Positions 54,451 through 64,000 of a stretch of 64,000 nt of DNA are shown piece after piece. The DNA is from Beaufortia kweichowensis. Its lineage: Eukaryota; Chordata; Actinopteri; Cypriniformes; Gastromyzontidae. The stretch lies in assembly GCA_019155185.1 (NCBI GenBank), contig CM032816.1, positions 9,774,510-9,838,509 of the forward strand, written 5' to 3'. The notes under the pieces are model-generated. The model made no database searches. It worked only from the letters and a program-made list of their open reading frames with translations, and was not told where the DNA came from. Position 1 is the first letter of the stretch, and each line of letters starts with the position of its first letter. The position numbers were made by a program, and so were the translations under genes.

Positions 54451-54740
54451 CATTTATTTAAATTAGATTTATTTTTAATTTATATTATATTATTATTATA
54501 TTAAATTATATTATGATATGTGAATGTTTAGTATCAATTGATATGTCGATATTAAATTATTTATTTAACTGGCACATTTTTTATTTAATTCAGATTCATT
54601 TTAAATCCCACATATTTTAAAAAACAATTAATCAATGTTTTTCAATCCAATTCCCATTATATTATATGAATATATATTAATACATATTATATATTATTAT
54701 TATATGAATAATTATATTTATATTCATATTTTGCAGTAAT
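54451..54740. repeat. AT-rich low-complexity tract
   Basis: Irregular ATTATATTA motifs at 54475-54530 and 54655-54730, with slightly more complex sequence between. Confidence 0.75.
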
Positions 54741-55780
54741 AATGTTTGCTTGATCATCATGAACAACCTACAGTTACTTTGCGAAAGAATTATTTATTGT
54801 GATTGTTACGTTAATGCCATTTATATTTCTAGTATAGTGCTGTATTTTGCTTTCATTTTATAATAGCAATAAGCCATTTTACTTCAGCATCTTATGGCAT
54901 AAGTATCTGCATGTATACTTTATCAGTAAACTTATAAGGCATCCGTGTGTAAGTGGCTTTGTGATTGGAAGGCATAAATCATTAGTGCGTTTCGTTACAC
55001 ATTTTTGCTTTGATCAAAGTCATTACACAGCTGTATTTCACAGTCTTTCATCTTTTATAATTCTTAAGCTTCTAATGGGAAGCAGAGAGCTGATCAAGGC
55101 CTGTGATGATTCAAGGTGTCTTTACAAGCTAAGAGACATATAGGATTGAACCCCTGAAGATGTCGTACCAATTACCATCAGGGACTGAAGAAGACCTCAA
55201 TTTGCTCATCCATTTCACATCTAGGTATGGAAAGTGCAAAGTGACATTTGCAGAACGCTAAATCCTGGCTCTTAATGAATATCAAACACATATCATGCAT
55301 TGTGTGATGAAATCACTATTGTATGAGAACGAATTACTTGTCAAATATTTGTCAACCCCAACCCAATCAATTTCAATTTTTTTTTATTGTTATTAAAATA
55401 TTAATTATATAAAATATGTCTGTATATTTCAATATGATTATTAATATTTATATTTATCTTCTTTTTTATAATTATCTTGTTATTCTCAACAAAATCAGAT
55501 TAATGAAGTAACCCTGGTCAACTGTGTATTGTTTAAGCATTAATATTTAGGATTATACTGCGTTTTACCGTATTTAAAGTCCTTAGTAATAAAAATTGAT
55601 AGTTTTTGGCTTTTTATATGAATATGAATTGTTAGCTTTAAGGATATCTATAAACTAGTGTGCTCTAAAACGCTGACAAAATTCACATTTTGAAGATACA
55701 AACTTATAACGATTTTTATGAGATCATTCTGCACTTTAGCTTCTCATTAGAGTCCAGTAAATATAGTTCCAATAAAACAA
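54741..55780. other. Unique AT-rich intergenic DNA
   Basis: Low-complexity A/T at 55370-55470. The 98-codon frame at 54847-55143 has no recognisable domain. Confidence 0.6.
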
Positions 55781-56110
55781 TCATTTCATTATTGAATACT
55801 ACAGAATTTCAACAGTGGCATATCCTTCCTCTGGTCGTAATAATCATAAAACCCTAAGCTTCGTGCGTGCTGTCGTGTACATTCCCCGATGACGGCCGCT
55901 CGCTGGTTAGTATGCGACTCAAATCCGTCTTCGTCAGACAGCACAGGAACGCTCCAATTCTGCAATGAGAAGTGACAGCGGACAGGCCCGTCCTCGTAAG
56001 CCAATCAGTAAACACGCGGCGGATGTTTTACATTGATTAAGAGTTTATCACGCAGACCGACAGCGACTGCAGAAGCGGGTACGAGAAAAGCCGTCAAGAC
56101 GTGTCAGGAA
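55781..56110. other. GC-balanced unique block with exon-like minus-strand frame
   Basis: On the minus strand a frame of 71 codons starts at ATG. It contains, after about 14 codons, a strong acceptor lookalike (CACTTCTCATTGCAG). The open stretch after it includes WSVPVLSDEDGFESHTNQ. No GT donor of quality follows before the stop. The peptide is not recognised. Confidence 0.2.
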
Positions 56111-57619
<1,509 letters not shown>

Positions 57620-58732
57620 TTATATTTTCTCCATTAAAAACTCATTTTCTGGTTTGTGTCACCTGCAAAATCAGGTGCAATTTATGCACACAGTTACATA
57701 CTTTCTATGCACATTACATGAGTTTTTTTTTCTTTGGTGACAGATTGAAAAAGATTCGGAAGCACATGTTAATAACAATGACCGCACCGATGTGGATATG
57801 AAGTCTGATGCCCATTGTGACATGAGACAACTAAATTGCTTCCATTTAGTATTTATAGTGCGTTGTAGACACCTTTGTTGATTATAATCGGAGTGATCCA
57901 GTTTTCACAGCATTGTTTACATCACTATTGTCCATCACATAGGATTTTATAAATATGTGAATGCACAGTGGGACATAATTTACACATTTGATTATGCACA
58001 AGAGGGTTTCAGCCTCTCCATGCTGTTGTATCATAGTAGTGTAAATTACAACACAAGCAAGAATATAAATATCACCACATGTATTTACATGGCTCATTTT
58101 AGATTAGAGTCTGGGAAAAGTCTTGTACGGTGTCAGTATGGTTCAGTTTTCTTACTTGGTTAGCATTTTGTGTAAAGAAGGAAAGGTATGGGTTTTTGCC
58201 ACAACTGCTACAGAATGAAAGTATAATCTGTTCATCAGTTCAAGAAAGGCTTGTCACATTTGAAACATGAAGCTCATTTACTCCTAAAGGGCATTATTTT
58301 GAGAACAGATGAAATGCAAAAGTCGCTTTTATCTCCCTCTTTTCTCTTTTCTTTTATTTCTATGCAGATGTAGTCCTATGACTGTATTAATACCCCACAT
58401 GCCTTAATGACATTCCTGGAACTTTCCCAAACTCGTCTGTTAGAATTGAATCGTTCTTCCGAATAGATGTTTGAAGAAATAACTGCTGTACATGCGGTGA
58501 TGTCAATCTGTATAATGTATTTGGGTTCATACTAAAGAGAAGATTGATCGTATCGATTCCCAGAGCTTCTTTTGTGTATAAAATCCGTGCCACCCGATTG
58601 TATTTTCTTTTGTGGTCGTAATTGTTCATTATGCAGGCTTTTCTTTGAATCTTGGAAGAAAGTAAGAGTTGGTGAAGAAGCTGTTCGAGGTTGGCAGGCA
58701 CACACTTGTGAAGAATAACAACTGATGAGTAT
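57620..58732. other. Unique intergenic DNA
   Basis: Nothing recognised; frames are short. Confidence 0.65.
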
Positions 58733-58977
58733 ATGTGACCCTGCCGGTGAAAATCCAGATAAAGTAATATACTGATTTCGACATAAAATCATCTTATATA
58801 ATAAAAAGAACATTCTGTGAAAATATAGCCTTGATATCTTTAATATTGACTGAGTAAGCTTATGTCAAAGATTAAAATCATAGTGAAATTAATAGGTAAA
58901 TTCAAACTTTGATGCTCATTATCTCAGAACTGCATTTTGAGACTTTAGCCTGTTTTTTACAGACAGGGTCACGTATA
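58733..58977. mobile_element. DNA element with TGTGACCCTG inverted ends, about 245 bp
   Basis: The left end TATGTGACCCTG (58733-58744) is inverted at the right end as CAGGGTCACGTA (58964-58975), an 11 of 12 match. TA dinucleotides border both ends, consistent with a TA target. Elements with GTGACCCTG termini are common in cyprinids (recalled). No transposase frame, so it is non-autonomous. Confidence 0.7.
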
Positions 58978-60032
58978 TATGTGTTGTTACATCTTGCCAT
59001 ACATAAAATTAAAAGTAAAAAATTTAGAATTGAAGTTTGTCTATAGCCAAGCACACTTCAAGACTAAAGCATTTCATTTTTAGTCTTAAGTCTATGTTTT
59101 TTGGCTCTTTTATCCTATTTGAAACTGTAAATAAATTACCACAAGTAGACTTCTGATACACGTTATCAAAAACCAACTCTTGTATTGCTGTGTTTGTGAG
59201 GGTTTTTCTGCATGACCACAGAAAACAAAGTTATAGCTAAGATTTTATTCGCATTGCCATGAGCTTCGGTTTTGCACTGTGCACTTGGCTTAAGATGAGT
59301 AGTATGTGTCTGTTCACCTAAAATAATTCAATCTCTGTGTTGTGGAAGTACTAGATGCTCTCAGGTATTACAGTAGAGGAGAACCTGAGAGCGTTTCTCA
59401 CCCACCGCAGCCTTGACGTGAACTGGATATGTCAGTTTTGAAAGGGCGAGGAGTAGATGATGCATTCTGGCAACACAACAGAGCAGAGTCGAGGAGAAAC
59501 GTACAGTAGCGTCGTCCCTTTTAGCGTTGTTTTCCACGTCCTGCTCTGTAATTATCAGAGATCTGCAGGGTGCCATTTGACAGTATTGATCTGCAGACTT
59601 GAGAATCCACACAAACACATGCACGTATACATAGGCGTACATGAGCTTTGCGCCGTTTTGTGAGAACGCTTCGGGCCATCGAGTCATTATCTGATGGATT
59701 CGTCGTCTCGCTTCCCCTCAGCGTGAACAACAAACATAGTAAACAGGAAGCTCTGGAAACACGATTAAAATAAAAACAAGTGGAAAAAGCATGCATGATG
59801 CTAATGTACACATCTGTTCACGTGTGTGTGTGGGTGGATGTTTTCACAATGCTTGTCTGTCAGACGTGCCTGCAAGAGATGTTAAAAATGTTAAAAATAG
59901 AAAGTATGCAAAGATTTGTTTGTGTTATTCCTATTAAATATATTTTTTCATACAATAAGTTGATTCCCTAGCTATGATGATGAACAGGTACAGTACACTG
60001 TACATAACCAGACCCAGGTGGACGTTTTGTAT
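58978..60032. other. Unique intergenic DNA
   Basis: 59360-59720 is GC-balanced with overlapping frames on both strands; nothing is recognised. Confidence 0.6.
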
Positions 60033-60086
60033 TTCAATTCAATTTAAATGGATTTCTGTAGCGCTTTTTACAGTTTTGCAAAACAC
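60033..60086. repeat. Short dispersed-repeat fragment
   Basis: TTCAATTCAATTTAAATGGA then TTTCTGTAGCGCTTTTTACA resembles an 'attcaatttatttgtatagcgctttt' repeat common in fish genomes (recalled), possibly a LINE tail. Only about 55 bases remain. Confidence 0.45.
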
Positions 60087-62839
60087 TGTTTTGTTTGAGT
60101 CTGATTGAAATTTGCAGACTTCTGTGTGTGCAGAATTCATGTGGCCCTAAACACGTACCAACGTTTGCCTTTAGGAATTAAATGCTCAGAAATGTATCAA
60201 CAATCTACAGAAAAAAATCAGGAACCCAATCTCACACGGCAAATGTAGATGTATTAATGTATATCTGCACACCAGCAGAAAGTCACTCTTGGTAAACACA
60301 TTTCACAAGCCTTATCTATAGATTTTATCATGTGTTTAAGGTTCCAGGTTCAAAACGCTTATGACTTTTCAAATAAGCGATATTGCTAATGGATTTTAGT
60401 GGGTGTATATCAGTAATGACGTGCATGTGGTTTCAAATCTTCAGGGTGCAGAGAATAATGTAATATGGTGTGATATGTTGAAGAGAGAAGCTTAATCCTT
60501 TATGTAATACATTTTTCCTGAAGTCTTTTTGGAATTGATTTGCACATTATTATTATTTTTTAATAATTGCTAAATACCTTTTTTGAATTAATTTGCAAAT
60601 TATTATATAACAGACAATAAACAAAAGTAATTTGTGAGACATTAAGTAAAAAACAAGACAAAAAAGAGGTACAAAAAGTAATAATAATAAAAAAATTTAA
60701 CAAAGTCATATTGAATATTTAGTATTTCTGTCAGAAAAAAAAATATATAATTTTTTTTATTCTTTTAAACAAGATCGTAGTTTGAAGATAAACTTCCAAA
60801 TTAAGTGACTTGAGTTAGTTCAGTTCAACTAAAACAAAATATAAATTTGGCTTTAATCTCCTTTTTATGTGTGTCAAAATTACATGATCAAAATCACATC
60901 ATACTCGTATTATCTCTGTCAGATAGTATTTCAGAATGCTCCTAATCGTTTCACTTGCTTGACTGGCTTCTTCAGAGAGGGCTAAACCTGTCTCTTCTGA
61001 CTGACCTTGAGCTTCTTTCAACTCAAAGAGCCTTTTAGGAAACTCAAGCCTGATATTTATTCTACGTTTGATAAGGACTCATGGCCCGTGACCGATGCCT
61101 CTCCGGTAGGTTATCTCAGCGTTATACAAGGCAGCGATGACACCTTCAGTGTGCCTCGCACATCCTTCACACCTTCTAAGTCGTGACAGATTTTGAGCAA
61201 TGCTTGCCACGGTTCATCCCGGGCATTTTAATCAAGCGCAAGGCTGTTATCCATCCATTTCTTTGATTTCTCAGACGGTTTTCCAGGTGGTGTGATAAGC
61301 TGCTGTCTAGGATGTCTTGTTCCTTGCGAACAGTTTTGGCTCAGCAACTTTCCCGTTGAATAAGACAGAATTTCCGGGTTGGTTTGTGATGGTATGGTTT
61401 GCTGGTAAATCTATTGAAATGCTAACGTATAAACAACAGACAAAATACAATGCAAATTTGTAATTTTACAAGTAATTAATAAATTAATGCCTGATTGGTT
61501 ATAAGTTTAAAAAATAACTAAAAGATTATATCCGTGAATTGTTTGTTTTAATACATTTGCAGGTTGTTTGATAAGTTGGTGTTGTGTTTAGAAATAGAGA
61601 GATACAGTATGATGTACATTTTAATGCTTGTTGTTTAGCAGTTTGTGTGTTTTTGAGATAAATGCTTTTGATTTGATCTTATGTTGCATTGTAATTGATT
61701 TAAGGACTAAAGCATCTTTGATTTGACGAAAGGTATTATAATGTTTTAAATGTTTTTCTACAAAATTCCGTCTTTAGATCAGTTAAATACATGTGTATGT
61801 GCTGATTAAATTTTGATAAAAAACAATTCTTATTATAAAATGAACCTATAGCCTCCTACACAGACAGACTCCAGTTTTATACAGAATCTGACATTTTAAC
61901 CCAAACCCACAGAGAGAAAGTGAGAATCATACAGCACAGCGCGTGAGTTTAACAGGATGAGATGGTGAGGGCAGTTTTCTAGTAGATTTTATCTGAATGT
62001 GGTGTATTCACTACCCATAAGGCATCAGGACGAGTGGGCGGCCGCGTTGAAACTCGCTGTAGGGGACGCAGACACGAGCGATGGCTTTTTCCGTGATTAA
62101 TTTCATGGATTATTTAGCTCTCCCATTCCATCACAACAGTCATCACAGTTGACTTACATCGACATCCAGTCGAAACCTTTTTTTTTTTTCAGAGAATAAC
62201 TGCAACCCTGCTGGTGGTATGGAAGATCACATGGGCTTTATATCAGTCGTAGATCCTGCTGCAGAGGAGATAACTTTGAAATGAAAAAAGAAAACAAAGG
62301 GAAATGTCATACCGCGATAAACCGGCAATTGCGAATTCAGTTGAAAGAGTGAAAACTCTCCCTGAGTTGTTGTACTCCTGAGTGTATGAAGAGCTTTCCG
62401 TGAACTTTGTTTCTATCTGTGCGCTTTGTGCTGAGCAGAAACGGTAGACGCACCCTGCAATTTCCAGACTGCGACAAACCCAATGTCAAATTGAGAGAAG
62501 CGCCCTGAAAAAAGCAGGTAGAATAAGCGAAAGAATATGTAGATGTGATTTGCAATTCAACTAAAGTCTATAAATCAAAAGTTTCTGCTCTGGGAAATAA
62601 TTTTCTCTGCATACAGTATGCAGTTGCTACCTCGTGCCCAGAAAGTTTAACAGATGGCAGAAAGTTTTACATAAAAGTACAGAATAAAGAGATCTTACAG
62701 TAAATAATTAAGTGTGATGTAAGCAATGATGTAATATGGCTCTTATTCAACAGCTCTTTAAAACAGTTCTTTATTTACTTTAAAAACAATTTTAAGAATA
62801 TTTTATATATTTAATTTTTTTTAATTTGTTAAAATCTTT
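60087..62839. other. Unique intergenic DNA
   Basis: AT-rich at 60530-60770. The blocks at 60950-61330 and 61960-62150 are GC-balanced and possibly regulatory. No gene is seen. Confidence 0.55.
60526..60607 (+). repeat. Two-copy direct repeat, about 28 bp, 54-bp period
   Basis: TTTTTGGAATTGATTTGCAC and ATTATTATT (60526-60553) recur as TTTTTTGAATTAATTTGCAA and ATTATTATA (60580-60607) with a few changes. Confidence 0.7.
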
Positions 62840-62943
62840 TTTTAGGTAGTTTAAAAAAAACAAAAAATTTATTTATTTATTGTTTATTGTTAAGAAAATG
62901 TTCACATTTATTCTCGAATCTTGGACCTTTTCATCAATATATA

Positions 62944-63183
62944 CACTCTAAAAACAGATGTGTTAAAAATAACGCAAGATGTGTCTAGTTAGGGACAACA
63001 CACAGATGTGTTGTCCCTAACTAGACACATCTTTGTGTTCATTTAAAAACAACACATTTTGTGTTACTTTTAACTCAACATGTGTTGTCCCTTTTATGTA
63101 TTTAACACAAAATGACACATTATGTGTTAAACAGCATAACACAAAAAAATGTGTTAAAAATAACACATCCTTTTTTTAAAGTG
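62944..63183. mobile_element. TA-flanked MITE with CACTcTAAAAA ends, 240 bp, inserted in duplicated repeat
   Basis: The ends CACTCTAAAAAC and (reverse strand) CACTTTAAAAAA continue inward as GATGTGTTAAAAATAAC-like inverted motifs. TA sits on both sides (62942-62943 and 63184-63185). The neighbouring uninterrupted unit reads CAATATATAGTTTG, which equals the two flanks joined with one TA removed. That establishes a 2-bp TA duplication and the exact element borders. The interior is packed with ACACATNTTGTGTT-type motifs. TA duplication fits the Tc1/mariner group but the superfamily is inferred. Confidence 0.88.
62976..63033. repeat. Perfect 27-bp hairpin with 4-base loop inside the MITE
   Basis: Bases 62976-63002 are the exact reverse complement of 63007-63033 with the loop CAGA at 63003-63006. 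The stem includes the TCTAGTTAGGGACAACAC motif. Confidence 0.95.
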
Positions 63184-63345
63184 TAGTTTGTCATGATTAG
63201 ATTAGAATTCCACTATATTTTTTGTTCATTGTTATGAAAATTTGTCACATTTATTCTCGAATCTTGGACCTTTTCATCAATATATAGTTTGTCATGATTA
63301 GAATTCAACTTTAGTGAATACTGAAAATAAGAGTTCCACCTCTTG

Positions 63346-64000
63346 CAGCTACAATAATATAATATTGACTTATCTAACATTTTAGAAAAAATTACTTTTA
63401 CTAGTTAATTTTTTCTAACATCAATCTCAGAACGCAGCTTGTCCACTCGCATTAGAGAACCGGATCTAACTGCTGTATAAACATTATTTAACAGCTCTCA
63501 GCCAACTGATGTAATTTCCATCATTTCAGCACATTAGCAGAAACAGATGGAGCCTTGACGTCTTAAGCTAGACTATCAAGAGTTTGTTGTAAGTTGGATT
63601 CCTACTGGGTCCACACTGAGAGTAAAGTGGATAAAACGTGTTGATCCCCGCTGGGTAAAAGGATACGGCACAGCATGCCACTCCAGACTCTGAGGGAACC
63701 AGGAGAAGATTAACCAAAACCAAGTGCTAGAGCTTAAACATCAGGTGTTGTACTTTAGATCAGGCTTAAGAGTTTAGCACGGAAATGAGGTGTGTACTTA
63801 CTTCCCAACAACAGCCAACTGTTCGCCGAAGTTTGTGTAAACGCTATAAGATGGAGAAGTTTGTGAAAGTTTTAGTATTGCAGAAGCTTCGCTTTAAATG
63901 TGCTTTTTATGGTTTTATGTTGTTGTTGTAATCCGAGATCACAAATGATTGTTTTTGTAGCAAAGTTGTGTTTTTCAGTGAAACGGACTGTTCAATGAAA
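63346..64000. other. Unique intergenic DNA
   Basis: No gene or recognised repeat to the end of the window. Confidence 0.6.

Larger units (their letters stand above)
62840..63345 (+). repeat. Tandem duplication of the AT-rich repeat, first copy split by a MITE
   Basis: Unit A runs about 62862-62943 and resumes at 63184-63215. Unit B runs 63216-63312. Both share TTATTCTCGAATCTTGGACC, TTTTCATCAATATA, TAGTTTGTCATGATTAG and AATTC. Unit B is uninterrupted. Unit A keeps GATTAGATTAG, as in the copy at 26131, while unit B has lost one ATTAG. Confidence 0.8.

Overview
This window looks like intergenic DNA from a ray-finned fish, most likely a cyprinid. It is AT-rich and has very long (TC)n, (TG)n and (GATA)n arrays. 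It carries repeats that I recall from zebrafish and carp DNA: a tRNA-derived SINE with a 'gcgtctgccaaatgcata'-type tail, a V-SINE-like element, a fold-back family starting TTAAAGGGAT, and several short elements with terminal inverted repeats. The family assignments come from memory; the inverted repeats, target-site duplications and arrays are read directly from the sequence.

I find no protein-coding gene that I can support. Open frames are short, often start at non-ATG codons, and the longest ones are shadows of dinucleotide or tetranucleotide arrays. Four segments look exon-like (open frame with plausible splice signals), the best being 33711-33838 on the minus strand with a GTAAGT donor. 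I recognise none of the peptides and hold them at low confidence. No functional tRNA, rRNA, CRISPR array or bacterial-type operon is present.

Layout. 1-10 kb: unique DNA with a hAT-type MITE (2069-2409, perfect 8-bp target duplication) and a CACTGCAAAAA element (5092-5467). 10-20 kb: a TTAA-type fold-back element, a 301-bp element with 25-bp inverted ends (11169-11469), the GATA array and the TG array. 20-35 kb: mostly unique blocks, a GTTGGG fold-back element, a (TC)n array, a (TAA)n tract and SINE pieces near 34.2 kb. 35-46 kb: several GC-richer unique blocks with homeodomain-type sites, then an AT-rich zone at 40.4-41.7 kb with repeated copies of an unnamed repeat and a V-SINE. 46-58 kb: two very long (TC)n arrays, a third TTAA-family copy, a SINE and candidate regulatory blocks. 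58-64 kb: a GTGACCCTG-ended element and, at 62.8-63.3 kb, a tandem duplication whose first copy is split by a TA-flanked MITE while the second copy keeps the empty site.

The pattern of long non-coding DNA with scattered, moderately GC-rich, non-repetitive blocks rich in TAATTA-type motifs resembles gene deserts around developmental genes. That reading is an inference, testable by alignment to other fish genomes. I found no new biological system. The most informative structures are the split duplication at the right end, the unnamed AT-rich repeat family, and the long mirror-repeat (TC)n arrays.
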